A stretch of 12,693 bases of DNA from JAWPMV01 sp038527215. GTDB taxonomy: Bacteria > Bacteroidota > Bacteroidia > J057. Location of the stretch: the NCBI GenBank assembly GCA_038527215.1, contig JBCBGC010000178.1, forward strand, positions 1 to 12,693, written 5' to 3'. Within the stretch, counting starts at the first letter, position 1; each line of letters starts with the position of its first letter. The notes under the pieces were generated by a model. It had not been told where the DNA came from and did no database searches. It saw only the letters and a program-made list of their open reading frames with translations. The translations under genes were made by a program, and so were the position numbers. Below, piece by piece: positions 1 to 7,062 of the stretch.

Positions 1-238
1 CTGGCTTCCAGCCGGGTCAACCTCTCGGGGGGACCCGGCAACCGCAGCTTGCAGCTGCGGGCAACCTACCAGCGAAGCTGGACAATCTCCTCAGCGAACG
101 CTGAGCCCTCCCCAGCGGATGCAATCCGCTGCTACGGATTTCATCCGGAAAAAATGATGGAGAATGCCGTAACCCTGGCTTCCAGCCGGGCCAACTCCGC
201 CGGAGGCTCCGGTAGCAGCAGCTTGCAGCTGCGGGCAA
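1..238. repeat. Cluster of nine tandem short palindromes (hairpin block)
   Basis: Nine inverted repeats follow one another, mostly with 3-nt loops: 1-15 (CTGGCT/AGCCGG, one T-G pair), 26-37 (CGGG/CCCG, 4-nt loop), 42-60 (CCGCAGCT/AGCTGCGG), 69-81 (CCAGC/GCTGG), 90-105 (CTCAGCG/CGCTGAG, very tight loop), 113-131 (CAGCGGAT/ATCCGCTG), 135-147 (CGGAT/ATCCG), 175-189 (same as the first) and 200-212 (CCGGA/TCCGG). A last copy at 218-232 repeats the 42-60 unit with a shorter stem. The first 16 bases recur exactly at 175-190, and 44-64 recurs exactly at 218-238. Linkers are often close to GGGCAAC or CAAY. Open frames cross the block on both strands but look like by-products of the palindromes. The block touches the window edge and may extend left. 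Function is unknown; a REP-like or structured-RNA role is possible. Bases 239-383 show no clear feature. Confidence 0.8.
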
Positions 239-383
239 TCCCCCAGCAAAGCCCCTAACATCTTCCCTCCAAAAAAATAATTACCCCATGCAGCAAAACA
301 CATAGACCCCACGTCATTAAGAAAACTTTCACAGAGGAGTTTCACACACCACTTTTTGTCCAACCTTTATCAAATCATCATTC

Positions 384-1037
384 ATGAAAAAATGGTTTTT
401 CATGCTGGGCTGTTGCGCCCTCATATTTGCCAGTTGTCAGGTGGTTAAGAATCCTCCTACGCCAGCGGTTCCGGTCGGAAAAATTGATTTTCGAAGCCTG
501 GAAGCGGGCCAACTGAGTCGATATGTGGCATACCGCAGTGAATGCCTCGCCCTGGCCGATTCATTTGCCTATACCCGAGACACCCTGGAAGTACGGGTCC
601 AACTCAATGAAGGCAAATTATTCCTCGAAGAGCGCTTTACCGAAGGCTCTCCCATGTGGGAATTCAACTCCACGCCAGTGGTCCATCGTATCATTCAGGG
701 AGCAGATTATGTGCTGATTCCGGATCGCTTCCGCTCCCAACTCTTCTTTTTCTACGGCAATGATACCTTGCGCATGGGCTATGAGAATACCGCCCGACTC
801 AAGCAGAATGATTGCACCCTTAACATCCAGGAAGATCCCTTTACGGGCGTAGAAATCGGCTACCTGCCCACATTTCGGGTAGGCCCCATCGAACTCCGAA
901 AAAAGAGCGTGGTCAGTTGTCTGCCCGGTTCTATCATCCCCTCCTTTGGCGGGGCCTATATTTTCCATGACGACGCCCAGGTCTACATGAGCCATACCGT
1001 AACGGATGCCGTACGGGGCTGGGAGTTGTTATATTGA
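384..1037 (+). CDS. Predicted lipoprotein of unknown function
   Basis: The 217-residue product starts with a short lipoprotein-type signal: MKKW, a hydrophobic stretch at about residues 5-16, then FASC with the lipidated cysteine at 18. Phenylalanine at -3 is not the classic lipobox leucine but is plausible in Bacteroidota. A proline-rich linker follows (NPPTPAVP, about 23-30). The remainder looks like a soluble, beta-rich domain with no repeats or further membrane segments, so the protein is probably anchored to a membrane facing the periplasm or the outside. I recognise no family. The start is the ATG directly before the lysine-rich signal; no good ribosome binding site is seen close to it. 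The gene ends 25 bases before a hairpin terminator and is separated from the CRISPR locus, so a role in that system is unlikely. Reality of the gene is likely; function is open. Confidence 0.8.
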   Translation: MKKWFFMLGCCALIFASCQVVKNPPTPAVPVGKIDFRSLEAGQLSRYVAYRSECLALADSFAYTRDTLEVRVQLNEGKLFLEERFTEGSPMWEFNSTPVVHRIIQGADYVLIPDRFRSQLFFFYGNDTLRMGYENTARLKQNDCTLNIQEDPFTGVEIGYLPTFRVGPIELRKKSVVSCLPGSIIPSFGGAYIFHDDAQVYMSHTVTDAVRGWELLY

Positions 1038-1061
1038 GTGAGTAAGCTCAAAAGTGTAGAA

Positions 1062-1091
1062 AAAAGCCCCTGCCGGATGGTGGGGGCTTTT
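1062..1091 (+). terminator. Rho-independent-type terminator after the lipoprotein gene
   Basis: A perfect 9-bp stem, AAAAGCCCC (1062-1070) against GGGGCTTTT (1083-1091), closes a 12-nt loop, 25 bases after the lipoprotein stop codon. The A-rich left arm and T-rich right arm mean it could work in either direction. The T run is only four bases. Confidence 0.8.
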
Positions 1092-1335
1092 GGGTGTTTG
1101 ACCTGGTACGACAATCCTCCAGGTAAAAGATGAAATGTGAAAATTTTCCAGCCCAAGGGATAAGGCGATGGGCTGTTGGATTTCAAAAAATATCTGTACC
1201 TTAAGCATAAGTGATTGATATAAACCCCTATTTCCGGAAGGTAATTTGTTTGCTACCAGCTTCAAAATAGGCCTACCACGCTGACGATCAATCGGTTTCG
1301 TTTGCGCAGTCAAGTGTAAAATCCATTCGGAAGGG
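1092..1335. other. Intergenic stretch without a gene
   Basis: No convincing coding sequence lies here; open frames on the - strand do not look like genes. Two further inverted repeats are visible: ACCTGG/CCAGGT at 1101-1124 (6-bp stem, 12-nt loop) and CAGCCCA/TGGGCTG at 1149-1175 (7-bp stem, 13-nt loop). Neither is followed by a T run. The rest shows nothing I can name. Confidence 0.5.
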
Positions 1336-1421
1336 TCTTTGACGTAAGGTTTTTTTGTAAACTCAATAAGAAAAAAACGGCAATAAATCGCTGGTTAACA
1401 GTCACATACCATCAAACACGG
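1336..1421 (+). promoter_or_regulatory. Leader of CRISPR array 1
   Basis: This AT-rich stretch lies on the non-degenerate side of array 1, and the crRNA handle orientation also makes it the leader. It shares a series of elements with the leader of array 2: TCTTTGACGTA (1336-1346), a run of seven A (1371-1377), CTGGTTAACAG (1391-1401) and AACACGG touching the first repeat (1415-1421). Spacing from these elements to the first repeat is nearly the same in both leaders. It should hold the array promoter and the signals that direct new spacers to the first repeat. No textbook -35/-10 pair or Bacteroidota -33/-7 pair with proper spacing could be assigned. Confidence 0.8.
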
Positions 1422-2262
1422 CTTAGAGAGCACTATCCACTACAATGAGGATTGAAACCACCGTTTAGGTTGGCGTAAAATAGCATTGCGCCTGCTTAGA
1501 GAGCACTATCCACTACAATGAGGATTGAAACACTCAAACTCGAATGGCTTAACCTGCACCCCTTCGTCTTAGAGAGCACTATCCACTACAATGAGGATTG
1601 AAACCCTAGGAATATATCTCTCCATCGGCAGTGAATTCGCTTAGAGAGCACTATCCACTACAATGAGGATTGAAACGCAGCGCTGGTCGAAGGCTTTCTT
1701 CCCCTCCGCTTCTTAGAGAGCACTATCCACTACAATGAGGATTGAAACGCATCTTCCTCTAAATGAGATTCAACCGTTCCGCCCTTAGAGAGCACTATCC
1801 ACTACAATGAGGATTGAAACAGGCGCTGTGTGATGAGAATGGCGACCCGGTGATTGTCTTAGAGAGCACTATCCACTACAATGAGGATTGAAACAGGGGC
1901 TCCCCTAAAATCCAATTTCCGGCAATCATTTCCTAGAGAGCACTATCCACTACAATGAGGATTGAAACCTGAGTTCCCGTGCTAAAAACCAAACAGCAAG
2001 GGCTCCTAGAGAGCACTATCCACTACAATGAGGATTGAAACATGGTATAGTTTTTCGTATCCAATTCGGCGAGCTTCCCTAGAGAGCACCATCCACTACA
2101 ATGAGGATTGAAACTCAACTTTGTCGGCAATGAGCCTGCCGGACCGAATCCTAGAGAGCACCATCCACTACAATGAGGATTGAAACATTTCGTCCGGAAG
2201 AAGCTCCCCCGTTTCGCTCACTACGCTTTGAGAGCACCATCCACTACAATGAGGATTCTTGA
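1422..2262 (+). CRISPR. CRISPR array 1 (12 repeats, 11 spacers, type I-B)
   Basis: Repeats are 37 nt, starting CTTAGAGAGCACTATCC and ending CAATGAGGATTGAAAC. Starts are at 1422, 1495, 1568, 1640, 1712, 1784, 1858, 1932, 2005, 2078, 2150 and 2226. Spacers are 36, 36, 35, 35, 35, 37, 37, 36, 36, 35 and 39 nt, all different. The final ATTGAAAC is the expected crRNA 5' handle, so transcription is on the + strand. Repeats 1-7 are identical. Repeats 8-11 begin CCTA instead of CTTA, repeats 10-12 read CACCATCC instead of CACTATCC, and repeat 12 has a broken end (GGATTCTTGAAC). This gradient puts the old, trailer end on the right and the leader on the left. The repeat differs from that of array 2 at three positions only, so the same Cas6 and Cas1-Cas2 probably serve both arrays. 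Confidence 0.98.
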
Positions 2263-2614
2263 ACAAAAATTGGGTTATCTCTACCGGAACGCCTATATTT
2301 AATCTATTGGCATGAGTCCATTTTTGCTTATGCCATAGTTCCCTACCAACATTTGATTGCCGCAAGGCTATTTTATTCACCAGTCAGGTTCCTGGCTGCA
2401 ATGCTTGGTATGAACATGAATCTCCTTTATTTACCCTTCGACCCTTCCCTTGGCTTGTCTATGCTGGCCTGGGGAACCGTGGCCAAAGCTCTGTTATGCG
2501 GGCTATGCTGTGCCTTTGCCGAAGAGGTATTCAGGCCAGGCCGATTCGCCCTTCCTTTTTATTTCTTCCACACGCTTCCCAGAGGTATTCAGCATGGGAT
2601 GAATCATTACCGAC
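2263..2614. other. Gap between array 1 and the WYL regulator
   Basis: About 350 bases separate the broken last repeat from the regulator start. One open frame runs from a TTG at 2353 (internal ATG at 2401) to 2628, overlapping the regulator by 14 bases. It encodes a 91-residue, partly hydrophobic peptide without recognisable motifs or a ribosome binding site, and I do not call it a gene. No hairpin terminator is visible after the array. The right part carries a repeated 12-mer and a small dyad, listed separately. The cas operon promoter is expected here, but I could not identify it by motif. Confidence 0.5.
2523..2604. promoter_or_regulatory. Candidate operator before the WYL regulator
   Basis: AGAGGTATTCAG occurs exactly twice, at 2523-2534 and 2581-2592, with starts 58 bp apart. 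The second copy runs into an inverted repeat, ATTCA-N8-TGAAT (2587-2604), that ends 10 bases before the regulator's ATG. The two copies fall in different frames of the doubtful open frame across this stretch, so protein coding does not explain the identity. Binding by the neighbouring WYL protein is inferred from position only. Confidence 0.4.
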
Positions 2615-3409
2615 ATGGCACTCATTGATACCCTCTACAAAGCCTATGAGCTGATTAATTTTCTGAGCAAGCCCCCCAGAACCCCTCTCGAGAAACTGGC
2701 AGAATACCTAAAAATGAGCGAAAGGAATCTCCGTCGCTACCTGCAAACCCTTCGGGAATTTGGTTACCATATCGAGCAGGATCATCAAAACAGATATTAC
2801 CTGGTTTGGCCCGAAGGATGGGCGGAAACCTATCCTCCCGAAAGTCATCCCCTGGCCCTCAGTCGCCAAGTCCTCTGGGTTAGGCAAGTAGAAATCATCC
2901 AAAACCTTACGACTGCCATAGAATCGCAACATCAGGTAATTCTGTGTTCGTATCATTCCGCCTCGGAAAAAAGTCAGCGAGATCGGCTGGTCTTCCCTTA
3001 TCGACTGCTGCATGACGACAAGTACCTTATGGCCTATGAACCCTCAGCTAAAAGTTTCCATCCTTTTAAGATAGACCGCATTCAGGGTATTAAGTGGTTA
3101 GACAAAACCTTTGTCCGGGAGGAAAACAGTCCCCTTATGGACGTATTTGGATTTTCCGGTCCGGAGGCCACGGCCTTTCAACTGCGGCTCAGTTCTCTGG
3201 CGCACCGGCTGCTGCTGGAGGAGTTTCCGCATGCAAGCGGCATGATTCAGCGAAAGAGAGGGAACATCTATCTGAAAGGGAAATACTGTAATCCTAAAGG
3301 AATTGGTCGATTTATCATGGGCCTGGCTGGAGAAGTGGAGATAGTAGAACCAGTAGAGCTACAGGATTTTATTATCGTGGAGACCCAAAAATTACTCCCA
3401 CCTCGCTAA
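2615..3409 (+). CDS. WYL-domain transcriptional regulator linked to the cas operon
   Basis: The 264-residue protein has an N-terminal winged-helix segment at about residues 5-64. It includes PLEKLAEYLKMSERNLRRYL, an HTH_11-like recognition region, and the wing QNRYYLV. A WYL domain follows at about 105-165, seen in FPYRLLHDDKYLMAYEP and FKIDRIQGI; the name-giving triad is KYL here (136-138). WYL proteins are DNA-binding regulators that sense a ligand, in some cases thought to be nucleic acid or nucleotide, and they often sit beside CRISPR-Cas and other defence genes. The C-terminal part (about 175-264) matches the usual WYL C-terminal extension. The gene lies between array 1 and cas8b on the same strand, with an 80-base gap to cas8b that holds a dyad. 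I infer that it controls the cas operon and perhaps itself; activator or repressor cannot be told. The ATG at 2615 gives the expected N-terminus for the family. Confidence 0.92.
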   Translation: MALIDTLYKAYELINFLSKPPRTPLEKLAEYLKMSERNLRRYLQTLREFGYHIEQDHQNRYYLVWPEGWAETYPPESHPLALSRQVLWVRQVEIIQNLTTAIESQHQVILCSYHSASEKSQRDRLVFPYRLLHDDKYLMAYEPSAKSFHPFKIDRIQGIKWLDKTFVREENSPLMDVFGFSGPEATAFQLRLSSLAHRLLLEEFPHASGMIQRKRGNIYLKGKYCNPKGIGRFIMGLAGEVEIVEPVELQDFIIVETQKLLPPR

Positions 3410-3438
3410 TCGGACCATTCCCGAAAAAAATCTATCCG

Positions 3439-3453
3439 TGACATCATCTGTCA
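3439..3453. promoter_or_regulatory. Dyad in the regulator-cas8b gap
   Basis: TGACA-N5-TGTCA is a perfect 5-bp inverted repeat centred 44 bases before the cas8b start, in the only sizeable gap inside the locus. It could be an operator for the WYL regulator or part of a second promoter. The half-sites are short, so chance is possible. Confidence 0.3.
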
Positions 3454-3489
3454 ATCCGCCACCATAGCTTCGATCAATTCATCAACATT

Positions 3490-5412
3490 ATGCAGGATCG
3501 AGCGATTACTGCCATCGGCAGGCTGGAACTAGCCAGTCAGAAAGACCTGGCTGAATATGAGCTGTTTATAGAACACCCCTTTCCAAAGGAGGAAAACTTT
3601 CAGGTCCTCCTGATGGTATTTGACCTATCAGGCCCGGAAAACACGCCTAGCCTTAGGTATAGGGGGATAGATTTGGATCGGGCTTCCACGAAGAATTTCC
3701 AGGCTTTTCTCTACCGTAAAGGAGCTTCCAATGGGGGCGACATTACCTTTTCTACTAAGTCGGGAGATTTTGGTAAAAAGCTCAGAACCCTCCAACGTCA
3801 AATCAAGAATAGCCTGGCCCTGGCCGAGGCAGAAACCCTATCGGCTGATCATGCCCTGCTGTTGGCACTTGAACATGAGGTGGAGACACATAAGGAAGCC
3901 ATCATGGCAAGTTTGACAGAACTGTACGCCTCCCAGGAGAAAAAGGCTCAATCGGCCACCCTGTTGAGCATGAAATTTCGTCGGGGTACTGAGGACTTAT
4001 TCCTCCAGGATTTCGAGATATTTCGCCGACAGATTCTCCGCCACGGTATATCGGGCAAGTTCAGCAAGTACTCGGTGGAGTCTCGTACCAGGGACCAGTG
4101 TTGCGCTATCTGCCTGCAAGTCCAACCGGAGATTTTTGGCTTTGCTTCTCCTTTCAAATATGCAACCGTCGATAAATCCGGCTTTGTCGCGGGCTTTTTT
4201 GACCAAAGGCAGAACTGGAAAAACTATCCAATCTGTTCAGGCTGCGCCACAGAATTCGAGCTTGGCAAGCGAGTGGTCAATACACGTCTGCGTAAGTCTT
4301 TTTATGGCAAGCCTTTTTTCATGGTCCCCAAAGCGGTGATTAAGTCCGATACTGCTGCCTTGAAAAAAGCCTGCCGTCGAATCGAGGAGATTGACTACGA
4401 AAAGGCCAATTGGTTGAAGACTCAGGAAAACCAATTCATCCAAGAGCGCGAAGATTATGTCATGAAGTTGCTCGGACAGGAAGAAAACACCTTTTCTATG
4501 AGCCTACTCTTCTTCGAAGAAAATCCCACCACCAAGGCCATTTCTATTACGCTGATGCTCGAAGAAGTTTTCCCTTCCACTTTCAGACGCTTATTCATTG
4601 AACTCCCGCAGCAGATCAATGAGAAACCCATTTATAAGGGTCAGCTTGTGATTAAAAAGCAACGGCTTGATCTCCTGTTCAATTTTGGCCTGTTCAAAAG
4701 CTTTTTTCCGGACTTATTCCTCGACATGATTCACAAAGTATTCCGTCAGGAGTCGGTGCCCAGAGTCTGGTTGTTGGAACGCTTTATGAAAGTGATCCGG
4801 GAAAATTATAACAAAAAGAAATCATCTGATGGCTTTGTGGAGCCCTTGATTGTGACCATCCTCAAAGCCCATATGCTCTTGTCTTATTTCCACCTATTAA
4901 CTGCCGATGTAGACCCTTCAAACTCGATTGATATGACAGAAGAAATGGATTTATTCACCCCTTCTCCCGGGCAGGAAGAACCCAAGCAAGCCCGCTCCTT
5001 TATGACCGAGAAGTTCCAACAGTTTGTGCTGGATCATCCTGACTTTTTCCAGGAATCCTACCATCAGGGCATATTTGCCGTGGGCATCCTGGTCAGATAC
5101 CTCTTTGACTACCAACTGCGAGACTTAAACAATACGCCTTTTGAAAATAAACTCCAGGGCCTAAACCTCAATGCCGACGGCTTGCAAAAAGTCTATGTCG
5201 CAGCTATCGACAAACTCTCCCAATATCAAAAGGGGTTTTTCAAGGGGACCTATCAGGATCTACGCACCATCATCCAAGAGCATTTCAGTTTGCAGATCGC
5301 CCACATCCGCCTGCTGACCAACCATGAAATATCCTTCTACTTCGTGGCAGGCCTGGAAATGGGCCGACAATTCAAAAACAAAGACAAATCAACCGAAACT
5401 AATCCATCCTAA
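3490..5412 (+). CDS. cas8b: Type I-B Cascade large subunit Cas8b (TM1802/Csh1 family)
   Basis: This 640-residue protein fits the Cas8b family of Cas_CXXC_CXXC (TM1802) type in length and motifs. The hallmark is two cysteine pairs, C205-X2-C208 and C249-X2-C252, which probably bind zinc. The large subunit binds the target beside the PAM and, in I-B systems, recruits Cas3 once the crRNA has paired. The N-terminal part (about 1-200) is charged and mixed in structure; the part after residue 300 is largely helical, as expected for a large-subunit C-terminus. The sequence family is poorly conserved outside the CXXC pairs, so the call rests on these, on the length and on its place immediately before cas7. 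The ATG at 3490 has no clear Shine-Dalgarno sequence. The stop lies 2 bases before cas7, so the two are co-transcribed. No sign of truncation. Confidence 0.93.
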   Translation: MQDRAITAIGRLELASQKDLAEYELFIEHPFPKEENFQVLLMVFDLSGPENTPSLRYRGIDLDRASTKNFQAFLYRKGASNGGDITFSTKSGDFGKKLRTLQRQIKNSLALAEAETLSADHALLLALEHEVETHKEAIMASLTELYASQEKKAQSATLLSMKFRRGTEDLFLQDFEIFRRQILRHGISGKFSKYSVESRTRDQCCAICLQVQPEIFGFASPFKYATVDKSGFVAGFFDQRQNWKNYPICSGCATEFELGKRVVNTRLRKSFYGKPFFMVPKAVIKSDTAALKKACRRIEEIDYEKANWLKTQENQFIQEREDYVMKLLGQEENTFSMSLLFFEENPTTKAISITLMLEEVFPSTFRRLFIELPQQINEKPIYKGQLVIKKQRLDLLFNFGLFKSFFPDLFLDMIHKVFRQESVPRVWLLERFMKVIRENYNKKKSSDGFVEPLIVTILKAHMLLSYFHLLTADVDPSNSIDMTEEMDLFTPSPGQEEPKQARSFMTEKFQQFVLDHPDFFQESYHQGIFAVGILVRYLFDYQLRDLNNTPFENKLQGLNLNADGLQKVYVAAIDKLSQYQKGFFKGTYQDLRTIIQEHFSLQIAHIRLLTNHEISFYFVAGLEMGRQFKNKDKSTETNPS

Positions 5413-5414
5413 TC

Positions 5415-6320
5415 ATGGCAGATACTATCCAACATCGATCTGAGATTCTTTTCCTGTATGAGGTAGAGAATACCAATCCCAACGGAGACCCCCTCAATGA
5501 AAACCGACCCCGGTTCGACACCGAAGAAAGCAAAGTCCTGGTATCAGACGTGCGATTGAAACGGACTATTCGGGATTTTTTCTTTGAATACAAAGGCTAC
5601 AACGGACAAAACGGCAAAGACATTTTTGTGCGGGAAACCACTTATCAAGAAAAAGACAAAACCTACGTCGCTGATGGAAAACGCCGGGCTAAAGACTTCA
5701 AAGAAGACAAGGCCAATGTCCTGGAAGCCTGTATAGATGTGCGCCTCTTTGGTGGCGTCATTCCGCTAAAAGGCTCCTCCATCACCCTGACCGGGCCTAC
5801 CCAATTTCAGATGGGAAAATCCCTGCATCCCGTGGAAGTGATCACCGAACAAGGTACCGGAGCCTTTGCCTCAGGAGACAAGAAACAGCAGGCATCCTTC
5901 CGGACTGAGTACAAAATCCCCTATGCGTTGATCGGCTTTAATGGCATCATCAATGAAAAGGCGGCCCAGTACTCGGGGATGACAGGAGCAGATAAGGAAT
6001 TGCTATTGGAAGGGATTTGGGAAGGGACCAAGAACCTTATTTCCCGATCCAAATTTGGGCAGATGCCCTTATTGCTCATGGTGGTAGATTACCATCAGCC
6101 ATATCATATTGGTAGTCTGCGCCAAAGACTATCCCTGGAGACTGAGCAAAAGGGCACCCGCCTACGGGGAACGGGAGATTATCAACTAAAGGTGGATGAT
6201 TTGCTGGCTTCTATCCGAGAAGTCAAAGAGACGGTCGCCCAGGTATCAGTCAGAGTGGACCCCAGGCTCAAAACCAGTGTTCCCTTAACCAACGGCAAAC
6301 TGGACCTAAATGCGCTCTAA
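5415..6320 (+). CDS. cas7: Type I-B Cascade backbone Cas7 (Csh2 family)
   Basis: The 301-residue protein has the start typical of Csh2/DevR-type Cas7: ILFLYEVENTNPNGDPLNEN at about residues 11-30, followed by VSDVRLKRTIRDF (43-55). Several copies would polymerise along the crRNA spacer and form the backbone of Cascade. Further family-like stretches are the segment around DVRLFGGVIP, the PTQFQMGKSLHPV block, and YALIGFNGIIN. Length is normal for the family. The gene starts 2 bases after the cas8b stop and overlaps cas5 by 11 bases, so translation of the three subunits is probably coupled. Codon use looks like its neighbours. The call is firm; the subtype is supported by Cas8b, Cas5 and Cas6 next to it. 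Confidence 0.96.
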   Translation: MADTIQHRSEILFLYEVENTNPNGDPLNENRPRFDTEESKVLVSDVRLKRTIRDFFFEYKGYNGQNGKDIFVRETTYQEKDKTYVADGKRRAKDFKEDKANVLEACIDVRLFGGVIPLKGSSITLTGPTQFQMGKSLHPVEVITEQGTGAFASGDKKQQASFRTEYKIPYALIGFNGIINEKAAQYSGMTGADKELLLEGIWEGTKNLISRSKFGQMPLLLMVVDYHQPYHIGSLRQRLSLETEQKGTRLRGTGDYQLKVDDLLASIREVKETVAQVSVRVDPRLKTSVPLTNGKLDLNAL

Positions 6321-7062
6321 TCAACTGCTCATCTTCGATCTAAAAGGGGAGTATGGTCATTTTCGAAAATTTAATACCACGACCTCTCCCCTCACCTATG
6401 CCATCCCCACGCGTCCAGCCCTGGCAGGATTGCTAGGGGCCATCCTGGGAATGGAAAGGGAAACCGGACCCGGAGCCTTTCCCGAAGGAGTAGTGCCTGT
6501 GCAGGAGGTATTTACCAGAGGCAAGGCTGATTTAGGTATTCAATTATTGACTCCGGTAAAAAAGACCATCATGGGGTTCAATCTGATTGACACCAAAAAG
6601 TCCTATTTCGAGATTAAACAGCGAACCCAAATTCCTTTCGAGTTGGTCAAAGACCCGCATTACCGGATTTATTTCCGCCATGAGGATGAGGCTTTGATGA
6701 AAGATCTCAAGGATAGACTAAAGCGAAAAGCCCACCATTTTACGCCCTATCTGGGCCTGAGTCAGTTCACGGCGGAGGTTCAGTGGGTAGACCGGGCTGA
6801 AGCAATCGAAAGAGCAGAACAAGAAGTCCAGGCTGTTTCTTTGGAGACGGCGCTGAGCCTACACCAGGCCCACGTAGAAAAACCGATCAACTTTGGCGGA
6901 GGCGTCCAATATCTGGTCGAAACCATGCCCCTCGATATGGACCGGAACCGGGTGGTCCATGCCTATGGGGAAGTCATCCTGGAATCAAAAGGAAAGCAAG
7001 TAGCCGCCAACCTTACCCACTGGACAGAACTGCCGGGCTGGGGCAATATCAGTTTTCTATGA
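6310..7062 (+). CDS. cas5: Type I-B Cascade subunit Cas5
   Basis: The 250-residue protein opens with the Cas5 signature: LLIFDLKGEYGHFRKFNT (about residues 6-23), then SPLTYAIPTRPALAGLLGAI (26-45), equivalent to the usual PTRxAxxGLLGAILG. Cas5 caps the 5' handle of the crRNA and contacts the large subunit and the end of the Cas7 filament. A glycine-rich turn (FGGGVQYLVE, about 195-204) and a beta-rich C-terminus complete the RAMP fold. A catalytic role is not expected, because Cas6 is present. It overlaps the end of cas7 by 11 bases and ends in an ATGA overlap with cas3, the pattern of a translationally coupled operon. The ATG at 6310 places the family motif close to the N-terminus as usual. 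Confidence 0.95.
   Translation: MRSNQLLIFDLKGEYGHFRKFNTTTSPLTYAIPTRPALAGLLGAILGMERETGPGAFPEGVVPVQEVFTRGKADLGIQLLTPVKKTIMGFNLIDTKKSYFEIKQRTQIPFELVKDPHYRIYFRHEDEALMKDLKDRLKRKAHHFTPYLGLSQFTAEVQWVDRAEAIERAEQEVQAVSLETALSLHQAHVEKPINFGGGVQYLVETMPLDMDRNRVVHAYGEVILESKGKQVAANLTHWTELPGWGNISFL

Noticed and set aside
17..363. Open reading frames on both strands through the hairpin block (49-258 on +, 17-238 and 91-363 on -).
   Set aside because: They are composed almost wholly of the palindromic units and their residue composition (runs of S, R, A, L) follows from that. No motif, no ribosome binding site.
2168..2380. Open frame on the - strand across the end of array 1.
   Set aside because: It runs through CRISPR repeats and a spacer, so it is not a gene.
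2353..2628. Open frame for a 91-residue, partly hydrophobic peptide before the WYL regulator.
   Set aside because: It needs a TTG start, has no family resemblance, overlaps the regulator, and the DNA is better explained as a control region.
5554..5562. GATTGAAAC, equal to the last nine bases of the CRISPR repeat, inside cas7.
   Set aside because: It encodes part of the conserved VRLKRT motif of Cas7 and no other repeat bases match around it, so it is most likely chance.
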